From contig VHZZ01001911.1 in assembly GCA_009801015.1 (NCBI GenBank), forward strand, positions 97,939-119,851: a stretch of DNA of 21,913 nt, read 5' to 3'. The notes below the pieces were generated by a model. That model had not been told where the DNA came from. It made no database searches and saw nothing but the letters and a program-made list of their open reading frames with translations. A program made the position numbers and the translations under genes. This document shows positions 10,143 to 21,501 of the stretch, one piece after another. Within the stretch, counting starts at the first letter, position 1. The number at the start of each line of letters is the position of its first letter. This DNA comes from Silene noctiflora. Lineage: Eukaryota > Streptophyta > Magnoliopsida > Caryophyllales > Caryophyllaceae.

Positions 10143-10330
10143 CGGGTTTTAGCAAAGCGTAAAATAAGAGGAATTTTTCATGGTTTGATTAGTTTGAAGC
10201 TTTGGAGTTTTGTACCCAAACAATAAGGTCTTTTCAGGTTTCAGCCAATTGTAACATCACTAACATGTAAATAGTGTATGATAGTCTTGTTAGTTGGCCA
10301 AATTTTGAAGAGGTCCATTCCCCTTGACAT
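10143..10330 (+). other. phyA 3' untranslated region (approximate)
   Basis: Follows the TGA at 10140-10142. AATAAG near 10221 and a T-rich, TGTA-containing stretch at about 10250-10290 could direct polyadenylation. The exact end cannot be read from sequence. Confidence 0.4.
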
Positions 10331-11783
10331 TTACGTCACTCAGATTATACTATCAAAGCCAAGTGTGGAGACGTTTTGAGCTCAAATGGGAGTAACGCGA
10401 AGACAAGCCCAGCCTATGGCGCTGACCGCTGAGTCTAGGTTCCTTATTTTGTTTTTTGTTTTTTTTGTTGAAAGACAAATCTGAGTACCTTTTGTGGTGG
10501 TCTTACGGATTGCTATAGTAGTCTACTCAAAAGAGGGTACATTCTTGAAAATTGATCTCTCTAAAACTTGACCTGATCCAAATGATCCGACACAAATCAG
10601 GAAAGTACAAGTCGAGGTTGATTAAAGATTGAAAATAGCTCGACTTGAGAATGATTTGGTTCAATATGATAAAATTTGAAACATTAACCTTAACTACTAT
10701 GAACCAATTAGAAGCCAATCAGACCTTAGCTAACCTATTAACACCACGCTTGGAACAACTCATAGACAAACACAAGTTCAACAGGGATGTCAATCGTATT
10801 TCGAGTCTCTTGATTTTCCTGCAACAAAAAATCAACACTTTTGGCGCCCCTTTCTTTCCATTTCCTACTGTGTCCTGCCATGTTATGCTATGCTCGATAC
10901 AATACGCGTTTGCAATTTAGGGATTCCCCTCACCTAGAGTCCCTATCATACATCAGTCTAGTAGGCAATCCGACATAGTTCACTAATTTGCATTTTTACT
11001 GCAAGAATACCGATGAGATTTACATTTCTGTCTCGCAGAAGCAGATTGTGTCACGTGAGTACAGGACTTACAGCTTGTATAAGCAAGAAACACACCTGGT
11101 GAAGAAAGATATGCCAACCTACCTTAGAACAGTACTCTGTGGCTCAAACATCCCCACCGATAATAGGGTAAGGGACAGTCGTATATGCATACACTCAACC
11201 CTATACCGAAAACTTTGAGAAAGCTTCTGATAACTCCTTGAAACTTGACATTGAAATTTGGATTAATGCATTAATATTAGTTTGCTAACTAGCTTACAAG
11301 TGCAAAGAAGACTTTAGAAGGGGGAAGATTACATCATCGTTAACTTAAGTCATTCGACTTAGCCTGCTAATTTACATTGCTCGTACAATAGCAGGGGTAG
11401 AAACATGCAGAGAGGTACTTGTCGCCTGCAGAAGAAGGCCACAAAACAAACATGTGAAGCCATTCTACATTTCTACCTTGTGTGCTTCTCATCCATTAAA
11501 CTGCAAATTATGGGGAAACAGAATTAAGAACAAAGCAACAAACAATAACCAATGGAATCATATCAAAAACTAGTTCATGACATGCTGTGTCGTGTATTAG
11601 AATTACGGAGAAATGAATAAAAATCTGCATGGGTTGGGAATATTCACTAGGATTGAAGACAACTAACAGTTTTTCCTTGAGAAGGTTAATTATGGAGTAT
11701 TCCTTATTAATATGATCCTCCTATAAGGAGGCTTCATTGCATGGTATGTTCGCTGAAAATAAAATAGAGAACAATGATTGTTG
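10331..11783. other. Spacer between the convergent phyA and FEN1 genes
   Basis: No credible gene. Short open frames at 10645-10920 and 10988-11218 have no domain and no splice context. Around 11135-11210, GGCTCAAACATCCCC followed by AGGGTAAGGGACAGTCG vaguely resembles plant Au-type SINE sequence, but too weakly to call. Confidence 0.5.
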
Positions 11784-11785
11784 TA

Positions 11786-11985
11786 CCCCTCCATCCTGGT
11801 CATTTGTTAACCTATTCTATTTTGGGGTGTCTCGGTCAATTGTTTACCTTTCTATTTTAGTTTGATGGGGAATTTGATCCTCCATACTCAATTTAGTCCA
11901 CTTATCATCAAATAATTGGCCCCCTCCTCTTTCCTTGCTCTTTGTGCCAAAACCAAAGGTAAACAAATGACCTGGACGGAAGGGG
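11786..11985. mobile_element. Stowaway-like MITE, 200 bp, well preserved ends
   Basis: The left terminus CCCCTCCATCCTGGTCATTT and the right terminus, whose complement reads CCCCTTCCGTCCAGGTCATT, form an inverted repeat of about 28 bp with few mismatches. TA duplications flank it (11784-11785 and 11986-11987), typical of Tc1/mariner MITEs. Non-coding; between the two gene tails. Confidence 0.8.
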
Positions 11986-12027
11986 TATATGGACTTTATG
12001 GCTGCAGATTATGAGGTTGACTATGAG

Positions 12028-12095
12028 GAGCCCTATTAACATATTTATCTGAAAAGTCTCTAAATTCCCCCAGCAAATTCCCTATTAAATCTACA
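12028..12095 (+). repeat. Possible Helitron 5'-end relic
   Basis: TCTCTAAATTCCCCC at about 12057-12071 and the following AAATTCCC resemble the sequence just inside the 5' end of the window's Helitron family, here in + orientation. There is no matching 3' end. It may be chance. Confidence 0.25.
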
Positions 12096-12389
12096 TTCAG
12101 AACGTCAAACAATGTAACATAATTATGTCGAAAAGCTCTGACTTTAAAATAGGGGAAGGGATGAAAGGGTGGTGAAGATACGTGTGATAATAGCTATAGG
12201 TTATTGTACAAATTTATCAACAGATCATTTTTACTCAAAAGTTAGTTGCAAAAACAAACAGAACTAAAAGTCTAAACCGAAAAATTCAGGGAATGTTGAT
12301 TTTGAAAGCTTAAGATACAAACTCAATCAGAAAGACTTGCCTGCAATCTAAGATGCAGAAATACATTTTTTTTAAAGAAGCAAAAACTT

Positions 12390-12699
12390 GATCATAGGAA
12401 AGGGAATAAGATGAGTCGTCTTATACGCGCTCTGTCCATTGTTAAACTTCCTAGTCTGCTTTGCAGAAAATTTACAAAACATAGTAAATGTGTGAAAAAA
12501 TTGTAAACTGAAGTTGACGGAAGTTGTGGACTCAAACTATAATGAGCACTACTTACATACAAAAATGAAAATTCCAAGTGGGAAACTTATCCATCGACGC
12601 TCCAAATAGGAAACCACAAATAACATTATGGACAGAGGGATTACTCAATATTGAAGTTACCTAAGACAGTCTCAAACCTTATGCTCCAAGATCAATAAT
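12390..12699 (-). other. FEN1 3' untranslated region (approximate)
   Basis: Lies directly after the TAA at 12700-12702 on the - strand and has no open frame of note. No canonical AATAAA was picked out on the - strand, which is common in plants, so the end point is a guess. Confidence 0.35.
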
Positions 12700-15600
12700 T
12701 TACTTCTTCTTCCTACCACTGGCCTTCTGTTTTTTGTTAGCTGTTTCCTTCGAAGTATCCTTTGCATCCTGACACGGAAAAAAAACTAAAATATGAATAC
12801 ATACAGTGATAGCTAAAAAGAATCAGCATTAAGTTATTATCAGCATTAGATTGCTATTGAGTACGGAGTATCATTTACAAATGAAAGAGAACGGCAAAAT
12901 TCAACCACAAATCCAGAATACAGAGAGAAAGTACCGTTTCTAATTATAAAACATAGAATTTTGTCAAATTTTTAAGCTACAGATTTCAAGACGGATCGTA
13001 TCATTGTCATAACTCAACTCTTGCTCCTAGCTGCTAGTGGGTGTTTCCACATTTCCTTTCCTAAACTATAATTTCTAGGGCATCTAGAGCATCCCTTTCA
13101 GACCCAACATAAACTCCATTAATTGCACACTTAGCTCCATGAAATCAAAGGCACGCTCCCACAGCAATAGCCTGTTACAGATCAGTACTTACCCACAACT
13201 AACTTCAGTTCAGTCCTTTAGCTGTTAAAAAGAACCAGCATCAAATGAAATAATAATGGCACCACTAGAGCTCGACTATTCTATAAAAGTGTGATGGCTA
13301 GTCCTTCGAAATTGTGTCACCAACATAGAGAGATATTTGAAAAGTGTTCTGCTTTGACAACAAATCAGTGATTCAAACCCAACTCCGTCATGTTCTTCAG
13401 CATGTTACATTTTCCTTCACCATTTCTTTTAGAGTTGTAGAGCATCAGGATATTAAACCTCTCGAGAAGCAAATACCTTAACAAAAATCATACTAAGTCA
13501 CGAAACCACCCATTACATAGAAATTCTGGATCACACCAAAAGATACCTTACCTCAGTGCCTCCATACGTTTAGATTACCCAATAGTTTTTTGTATAGCAA
13601 TCCAACCAGGACTGTAACAAAATTCAGAACCAGAATACTTCTCCACATCCTATCCACAAAGATCTAACTATGGTCCAGGAAATCCCAAGTATCATTTTCT
13701 TACATTGAAGAAAGGGGCTGACCGACTATGCTCTCGTAATAAAATGCAACCTACTCCCTGGAAGTTCCCAAAGCGAATGCTTTTTCCAGGTCAGCAACAG
13801 CCTCTCGCCCAGAATATTAATGCAGATCAGATCAGCATTTTACATAATCTACTTATTAAAGAGACAATTCCCAAAGGAGATACTTTATATTTCCTAAACT
13901 ATAAGGATAGACTATAGAAAGAGCAAAGAGAATGCATTGTCTGCAAAATGCAAAACATCAAAGTGCTCTTTGTACCTTCGCAGACTTATTAGCCTGTATA
14001 AGTTATAGTTATTAAGCCTCAGAAGACTAAACTAGCAACCTTTATCAAAATATCAGACCTGTATATTCTCACAAGCACTCACTTCCCTTTATACATCAAT
14101 CACTGGAGCTAGAGGCAAAATGGTTTTTTGTTCAGGTGTTCCTGAGAGTATGTGTTATCTGGTATGTAAAGTACATTGTTCCTTTATTTGAATATGAATG
14201 AAAGGAAAATGAGTGGAGACTGGAGATACCTTTATTTGTGCAGCATGTGGGTTGATAAGAGGGGAGGATAGGGGATCCATTTTCCCTCCCTCGAGTCCCT
14301 CCTAAAAATCAAAGCCCTACAAAGTTGGACAGATTTGGGGAAAATGTTCCTCTACTTTTTCCACTCTCATCCCCCTTTCATTCATATTCCACAGAAAATA
14401 TCACCTTCCCCCAGCCTCCATCTAAAAGAATTCCCTCTCCTATATCCTCCATTCCTCCTTTCCTTTCCTTCCCCTTCCATCATCACTTCCCTCTTTTTTC
14501 TTCCTATTTGTTTATCCAAACAAAACTGTTAAATCAGTAGTCCAAAGAACATCGATTTACACAATAGTGGGAATTGACCAATTTTCATGGAACCTGAAGT
14601 TCCTATTATAACTTGCACCAAACAAACGAAAGGTCAATGTGGACATACCTTTCTTTTAATAGGAACAGAATCAGTAGCAACAGGCTTGAAGAACGATTCC
14701 ATCCTACAAACAAACAAAATAAAGGTGATACAAATGAATATGAGAGAGCACTTGACATGTCTTATAAACTTGGAGTGAAAAGAGTATTACGTACCGTCCC
14801 TGTGATGATTTGTTTTTTGCTGCTTTAATTTTTTCTATCGCCTGACAAGGAAAGAAATGAAACGTCCACATAATTTATATTTAACACTCGTATTTATTTT
14901 ACAAAAATAACAACTGAATCAGCTGCATAATACAACTCCAGATACCTTTGTCACTCTATCAATATTGAAGCCATTTTCCTTGACAAGAAAGTTCACCAAA
15001 CCCTAATCCAAAATGACAAATTTAAATAACCATGTTATTAGACAAAAGTTTATAATCTAGACTATATAATATAAATAACCCACACCTCTTCATCAGGAGG
15101 GCTCCACTTCAGCTCAGGTTCCTCATTTTCAGGAAAGACATGGGGCTCTTTAAATAGGCGCCTGGCCTCTTGATAAGGCCAGTCATCAGCTATTTGATAT
15201 CTGACAAAATATCTTAGTCAGTGCACGTCAAACAGGAAAAAAAAAAAAAAACATAAGCAAACTTGCTTGCACACACTGAAAAAACTGTGAGATCTTATAA
15301 CGTGTCTCTCATCAATGTCGAACAGAAACAGCCTCTCTGATATGACCAATAGGCTGACTGACCCCCACCCCTGCGGCCTGCCCCCACCTAGACAAGAGCC
15401 TGGCCAGAGCCATTAAGATTGTGTTTGGATGGGAAGATATGGATAGTTCCAACCTCCTCCAAACAAAAATTAATATCCAGCCAGTTACCAGATTACATAA
15501 ACTAATACTGGGTGACCCAAGAAAGTAAGTGATTACAAAACGCCATAAAGCTGATCAAACTCTGTACATAATTACACGAAAAAACAATGCTAAGAAGAAT

Positions 15601-18600
15601 TGTTCATGGCTCAAAAAAATCTATACAAATGTAAAAAGGATAAGAAAAATCAATTCACCAGTAGGATTCCCTTTTATTTCTCCCATGAGCGCTTATAAGT
15701 AAACGGTAAAACATATAAAGACAAAAAAGGAAAAATGTTGCTTTCCAATGATTGAGAAGTTGAGTACTTACAAAATCACACTACTAGACCTGAAGACAAA
15801 TTGACTTGGAAAGCCTTTACATCAAGCATCAAAGAATCAGGAATATCGCATCCCACGAAAAGAAGCTTGAATTTTTTTTTTTTTTTTTTAGCAATTTAAG
15901 GTAGGAACAATATAGAGGATACACTGGAAGCTCTTAAGCAAAGAACTGTCAGTACCTCTCTTTGTTTAAGTTCTCTAATATAGTTTCTATAGAGCCATGT
16001 TGTCGAATGAGCTTCAATGCAGTCATTCCACCAATTCCTGCAAATGGATTTAAAGTATATAAAAAGGTAAGTGTCAGATTAAACAGTGTCTTTAAATTTT
16101 AGACGTAATACTTCTTCATTAAACACATTTGGCTCTTGTAAAAATTTAGAGCAGCCCTCAAGTGAAGGCTTCATAACATTGCTAACTTGTTCTGACACTT
16201 GATACAGACTTTTTTTCGTACGTTTTAAGAAAAGGTAGAGCCATCCAAGGGACAAAAGCATAAAAATCAGTCCATCACAGCAACAGGTATGAGGTCTGAG
16301 TTTATGAACAACCTTCAATGTAAATCATGAGACATTAGTTCACACAACCTGGTAAGAAATTGACGTACTACTGCACTAGTCATTCCCATCATAGGTATCA
16401 TTGTCATGATGAGAGAGCAGATAAACCCTATCATAAAACTCGAATCTCTAAATTCTTTTGTATCCAATAAACCAGGAAGGGATTACAAGGCTGTACTTTA
16501 CAAATTGAAACTAGAGAATAGAATACAAATTTAAAAAACCATAAGAAGGAATCCACGGCAAAAGAACCACAAATATTTAAAGAATGACACACTACACATG
16601 AAGGATGACCAATCATACTTGCAACTGTAGACACTAGTCACACTCACACACACTGCCAAATGATAACTTACGCTCTGAAACTTTAGGACACATTAAAAAG
16701 TTCATCATCCTTTGTCAAGAAAGCAACTTGCTACTAAAACATGTAAAGCCTAACACTTGTTTTACTACACATAGAATTTAAAAATAAAACTTGAGGGTCC
16801 ATCCCTACTCTGAAAAAATTAAGCTTTTTCTTGAAGCTAAAATGGGAGATGTTCACATATTTACCTTAGTCCATCAATTTAAAAAGGGATTCAATCATAA
16901 TAATCAATCATGAGTTATAGTTATAAGTCATGACCACTTCCTGGTACCTTTAATGTTGTCACAGTAATCACAGCCAGAAAGAATGCACAAGTCGATGAAT
17001 TGATCCATTGTGAGGTTCAGCTCCTCCAAGACCTAAAACAGAACAATCACTGTAAGTAATCAGTCAATAGTTCAAAGTGGAGACAACTACAATACTGCTC
17101 TCACACCTTAGCCATATCAAATTCCATAACTGGAATTTTCTTTGAGCTAGGATCCATCAAATGACGAAGAAATTTACAAGCCCCAAAGGTCAGAGAATCC
17201 ATATCTTCGGAAGCCACCGCATAAACCTGCAAGAAAAAAAAAATTAAGTGATGTTAACTGAACAGAACACGTTGACATCCATAATGTGATTCCCATGACA
17301 TTATATTTCACATATTGTGGATAATCATGGTATATAAGAATCAATTATGCTTCAGGTGTCCTTGCAACACAATTCCACTCTATATTTATCAAAATTTATT
17401 CGCGCATAACAGCCAAAAGTGAAGGACTGAAGGGTAATGGTCCATGATATGGCTATAGTACATACTTTTCCATTCTTGCAAAGTGCAGCACATTGTGCCT
17501 CGGCTTCAGAAGGAGCCTGCACCACAAGAAAGCTCATATTTATCAAAAAAATAATTGACGGAACAAAATTCACAAAAGATAATGAAAAATCACCTCAACC
17601 ACAGGCACTCCCATTAATCCCAGTAGTTTCTTACAGTCTTCGTTGTGCTGTTTTGTCACCTGCAAGATTAGAGAGTGACCAGTAAGAGTGTAAGACCACT
17701 GCGCTAGGAAAGGTTTCAGGGCAATGTCACAACCAAACTTTTGGTAGGCCCTTTGCTCTATTAGCTGCAAATTACACATTCAAGTACCAACCTCAAAGAT
17801 TGCCAATGATTACCATCTAAGCCTACATCTGTTCCCCTCAAACAAAAGGGCAGACTTCTTAGAAGAAATAATAGAGTTGGTGAGGGTTTATTTCCTTAAG
17901 CGACAGGTCACTAAATCACAAAGTTGCATACCCCTAGAAGAAGTTTAAAAGCTGTAATCAAATTCTCAACCTATAGAAATAACATACTTTTACGGTTCGT
18001 TTACTGAATTTTTCGATTCCTTCTTTATCTCCTTCCTGCATTTATCATTGAAGAAAGTTAATAATAGGATAAGCATAATGCATATAGAAAACAGTGAACC
18101 TGTAATATGCTGCAAAACATAACAGAAGCAGCTTTTTCAGCAATATTGATTGACAAAATCCACCTCTATGGCTGCAGATAAATCCTCAGTTGCATCAGCT
18201 CGTTTGGAGTACCTACATGAAAAGTCATAATCAAATCAACTGAATCGCTAGTTTTAATAAGTTTGAATGATAAGTAGATGGGCATCAATACCGTTTTGCA
18301 AGTTCTTGTTTCTTCAAATCAGGAGGCTTTCCATCAAATACGTAGCTGTATAGCACAAATATTATTTTAATATTGGAAGAGAAAACAGAGTTAATTAATT
18401 AAATCATTTGGCACGTCAGAAAGTTGACTACAAAAGTAGAGTAGAATTCATCGAAGAACAACTTCTCCTATCAAGTACCAGGGAAAAGGAACTAAGACGG
18501 CTAAAAAAAATGAAAAAGATAGAGATAATCTAAATGGTAAGAAAGCAAATGAAAATAAGTAAAGAAGGAAAAGAAACTTACACGGGTTTTATCCCTGCTT

Positions 18601-20690
18601 CAAGAAGCCTAATACTTCGATAGAACATCCCCTGCAAATGACTAGACAAACAAACAAAGTGGCAAAAATTAAAAATAAAAAATAAAAATAAATAACAACT
18701 ATGAAAACTGAAAATAAACTCCATAGCCAATAAAGTAAACTGCCATAAACTCGAAGACTAAATCAAAGTATTAAATTAAAAGTCTCAAAAAACAATCCTC
18801 TCCTCCTGTTGCACTAAACAAGTTGAAACCATTGCTATAGCTCAAGATAAGGCTAAGGTTGTGCATCTTCAATCTTAAACACACAGTTAGTCAAAGGCAC
18901 CACCATGTGCATTGATTCCCATGGCAAAATTTGTACATCGTTGGTTTTGTCTAATCCATTTTCAAGCAAAATGACTAATCTTTAGTAACTTCGGCACTAG
19001 GCACGCATTAACTATAACTCAAGACTCTCAAGACTCTCCACACGGAACATGTCAAAGAGCCAGAATTGATTTTTGGCTCAAGTTATATGTCAGTTGTCAG
19101 TTTCATATCAACAAAGTCGCCTAAGAGTATTCAATACTGCGCCTTCTCTTCACATAAGCGTTATTAGATATACAAAAGTCAATTACACTAATCACGATAA
19201 CATAACAAAAAGACGAAAGACGATTAATCAACAATGTGCAATACCTAGTGACTTCACCAGCCTCGTTTGTAAGCATCTCAGTTCCAGTTCTCCCAACTAC
19301 AATCTACAACCAATCATTCACCAATTAATCATACTCCAACATTAAATTAATCAATGACATCTTAGGCTTACAACATAGTCACTATAGCTATCATAATAAA
19401 CCACATAACACTGTCATAATCTAAAACTAGTATAGCTCCCGTGCAAATGCACGGTATTTAGATATAAATATTAGAGAATTTGACAATTAATATAAATATT
19501 AGAGAATTTGATAATTAATTAAACTAATGCAGTTTAATTCCACGTAGAAAATTTGCATATATAATTTAATTTCAAGGAGATATTTTATTAGACTTATTTA
19601 TGTAAAAGTTAAAAAATGATTGATGTTCTAACATTAATGAGGAGATCAGTATTGTTTAATAGTAGTAAATATACATAGTGGACACTAATTAATTAGGAAA
19701 TAAATATTGTCTAGTAGAATATCACTTAGGCGGGGAAATTTAAGTGGGAGAATTCGGAGATGTGTTAATCTTTTAACGCGAAAGTAGTGATTAGCCCCCA
19801 TAACTTTGAGCAATTGTGAGATTAAGCCCCATAAATTACAAATATATCAATTAACCCCCATAACTTTGACAAAAAGTGAAATCTAACCCTGTTTTTAATT
19901 TTAACATAAATATATCATTAAATCATTTTATATTTATACTAATTGTACATTAAATCATTTTTAATATTTTAAGAATATTTAACTAATTTATTAATAAACG
20001 TAGTTTTAATATAGAATATTTTAAATATTTTCACTAGTTTTAATATAGTTGATATACATATGAAATTACTTTACAAATTTTAAATTTTATGTAGCTTATT
20101 CAAATATTATTTTTTTCCAAAGATGTGTAATAAATTTCATATAATTTATAAATGCATTACAACTTTTATTGTATTGATAAATTATACAAATGAATGAAAT
20201 TGGTTTTTTTGTAGGATGGAAATCAAAGAATTGGATTCAATTTCATTTTAACTCAAAGTTATGGGGCCTAATCACTACATTTGAAAGTTATGGGGCTTAA
20301 TCTCACAATTGTGTAAAGTTATGGGGGCTAATCGCCACTTTCGCGAATCTTTTAATAATATGTAAGAGATGAGATTTAACGACCGGCGACATGGTAGTAC
20401 CAAGCCATACCTAGACCTAATTAGGTAAAAAACAACAAATAATCAAAATGAAGAGAAAACGTACGAGAAATTGATAAATGCTCATGCTAGCATCGACAGC
20501 GATTTTGCGGCCGAAATAACTCTCGAATTTCTGCTCTTTCATGCATTTTGGCGCATTATCCGCCAATAACTTGGTTAAACCCTAATTTTTCGACAAACAA
20601 AATCAATAAATGAAGAACAATATAAAATGAAATTGGAATTGAAATCGAAATAGAATAAAGAGGGGGGAAAATTGGAACCTTGATACCCAT
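12700..20690 (-). CDS. FEN1: Flap endonuclease 1, 17 coding exons
   Basis: Coding exons in transcript order: 20679-20690, 20465-20581, 19245-19303, 18582-18641, 18292-18345, 18164-18212, 17988-18035, 17594-17659, 17466-17516, 17107-17226, 16948-17032, 15956-16037, 15086-15200, 14946-15002, 14795-14841, 14649-14703, 12700-12768. All junctions are GT-AG and all phases agree, giving 381 residues. FEN1 is the structure-specific 5' nuclease that removes RNA-DNA flaps from Okazaki fragments and in long-patch base-excision repair, in the nucleus. It begins [15 protein letters not shown]; the N-terminal Gly threads the DNA. All metal-binding acids are present: D34, D87, E159, E161, D180, D182, D234. 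The N region runs to about 105 and the I region from about 122. The PCNA-interacting box QGRMESFF is residues 339-346, followed by a Lys/Arg-rich tail (KRK, KKQK, RKKK) suitable for nuclear import. The first exon codes only four residues. Intron 2 carries nested transposons and intron 16 is the longest (1880 bp). No damage is seen. Confidence 0.96.
12769..14648 (-). other. FEN1 intron 16, the longest intron
   Basis: 1880 bp between the exon ending IKRK and the last exon beginning DAKDTS. No further coding exon is needed to match family length. It includes a pyrimidine-rich stretch (about 14270-14515) ending in ATCCAAACAAAAC, which resembles the right end of the foldback element at 21303-21501. 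Confidence 0.7.
14270..14525. repeat. Pyrimidine-rich block, possible one-ended relative of the 21303-21501 element
   Basis: Long CT-rich runs (CCTCC, CCTTTCC, CTTCCC) give misleading Pro/Ser/Phe-rich open frames. The right edge TTTATCCAAACAAAAC recalls the ATCCAAACACACC end of the other element; a left counterpart is not found. Confidence 0.35.
15868..15889. repeat. Poly-T tract in FEN1 intron 12
   Basis: A run of about 19 T. On the sense (-) strand it is poly-A, so it could be the tail of an old retroposed insertion, but no body is recognised. A similar poly-A run (+ strand) is at about 15238-15252 in the same intron. Confidence 0.5.
19427..20369 (-). mobile_element. Non-autonomous Helitron copy 2, interrupted by another element
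   Basis: On the - strand it starts TCTCTTACATATTATTAAAAG (preceded by A) and ends CTAG (followed by T). The terminal palindrome CCGTGCATTTGCACGG is at 19439-19454. Removing the nested element and one target copy leaves 364 bp, against 351 bp for copy 1. It lies wholly inside FEN1 intron 2 (19304-20464) and fills most of it. It also carries a tandem duplication of about 28 bp near 19461-19520. Confidence 0.78.
19777..20345. mobile_element. Mutator-like MITE, 569 bp, inserted in the Helitron
   Basis: The ends are CGCGAAAGTAGTGATTAGCC on the left and, complemented, CGCGAAAGTGGCGATTAGCC on the right; the inverted repeat continues for about 60 bp. A perfect 10-bp target duplication AATCTTTTAA flanks it (19767-19776 and 20346-20355), close to the 9-bp duplications of Mutator elements. 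Each arm has about three tandem units near 30 bp around CCCCATAACTTT. The AT-rich core has no coding capacity, so it is non-autonomous. Confidence 0.8.
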
Positions 20691-20790
20691 GGAAAAATGG
20701 AAGCAGCTGAATTTTTGTTGTTGTTCGTCTTCAGGTTGACACAGTGGTTTTGGGTCTAATTGAGAGTTTTGACTGCGGTTTTGCTTTCCA

Positions 20791-20834
20791 GTTTCCGCCT
20801 CTTTCTATTCTGTTTTCCCGCCTTCTTCACGCGT
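20791..20834 (-). promoter_or_regulatory. FEN1 proximal promoter with E2F-type site and ACGCGT box
   Basis: TTTTCCCGCC at 20813-20822 matches the classical E2F/DP consensus TTTSSCGC, about 125 bp before the FEN1 start codon. A weaker relative, GTTTCCGCC, starts near 20791. The 8-bp palindrome CACGCGTG at 20828-20835 contains ACGCGT, the MluI cell-cycle box core. E2F control of FEN1 and other replication genes is established in plants and animals; that these particular sites work is inferred from sequence and position. Confidence 0.65.
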
Positions 20835-20835
20835 G

Positions 20836-21302
20836 GGGTACAACCGTACAAATTACAATACAATGGTCACTTGTTTTAGCCCGCTAAGCGATTATAAGAC
20901 CGTCTCATATAGGTTTTAGTATTGTTTTATTTTCGTGTTTAACCATTGTAGTGTTAAACATTGTCAAATGGGAATATCATTTGCTCAAACTAAACTTGGT
21001 AAATTGGTTAGATTGGGTCATGTCATACGTAAATGTTACTCAAATTAAACCCTTAGACCCAAACACATGTGATCAAGTTTACGGTTGCTCTAACCAATCA
21101 TAGATTATGGATTTGTAGCAATTTTTTTGATTTCTAGTTTTGTGAATGTTTTTAGATACATAGATACAGGGATTTATCATGAATCGATTATGGAAATTTC
21201 AATTTGATGATGTTTACCTTTATGGTACCTATTTCATGATGCCTAATTGGCTAGTTTGATAGATTGGAGAAAAAGTCTCCTCTCCCCAAAATCATCATTT
21301 AA
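20836..21302. other. Upstream flank of FEN1, no gene
   Basis: AT-rich beyond the promoter boxes. It contains GACCGTCTCATATAGG near 20900, which looks like a dispersed repeat word, but no ends could be defined. Confidence 0.45.
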
Positions 21303-21501
21303 GGTGTGTGTTTGGATAGCAAAAATGGGGAAAGGGGAAGGAGAGAAGAGAAAGGGCGGCAAGGGAAGGGGGGATTTAAACTCCCAAAATCTTTTATCCT
21401 TCATTTCCCTCCACCCTTATTTAATATCCAAACAAGGGATTTAAACTCCCAAACTCTTATTTCCTTTCTTTTCCCTTCAAATCCTTAAATCCAAACACAC
21501 C
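21303..21501. mobile_element. Foldback MITE-like element with GGTGTGTTTGGAT ends
   Basis: The left end GGTGTGTGTTTGGAT (21303-21317) pairs with the right end ATCCAAACACACC (21489-21501) apart from a 2-bp GT difference. The left part is purine-rich and the right part pyrimidine-rich, so the arms pair loosely too. GGGATTTAAACTCCCAAA occurs twice (21371 and 21436), a 65-bp internal duplication. No convincing target duplication, so hAT or PIF/Harbinger cannot be decided. Confidence 0.6.

Noticed and set aside
14325-14540. Pro/Ser/Phe-rich small proteins in two frames
   Set aside because: Produced by a pyrimidine-rich non-coding tract inside FEN1 intron 16.
17352-17779. Two small - strand open frames with FEN1-like words, taken as separate genes
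   Set aside because: They are FEN1 exons 8 and 9 read through into introns; both exons fit the full 17-exon model.
19073-19345. 90-codon + strand open frame
   Set aside because: It overlaps FEN1 exon 3 antisense and intron DNA, and has no recognisable domain.
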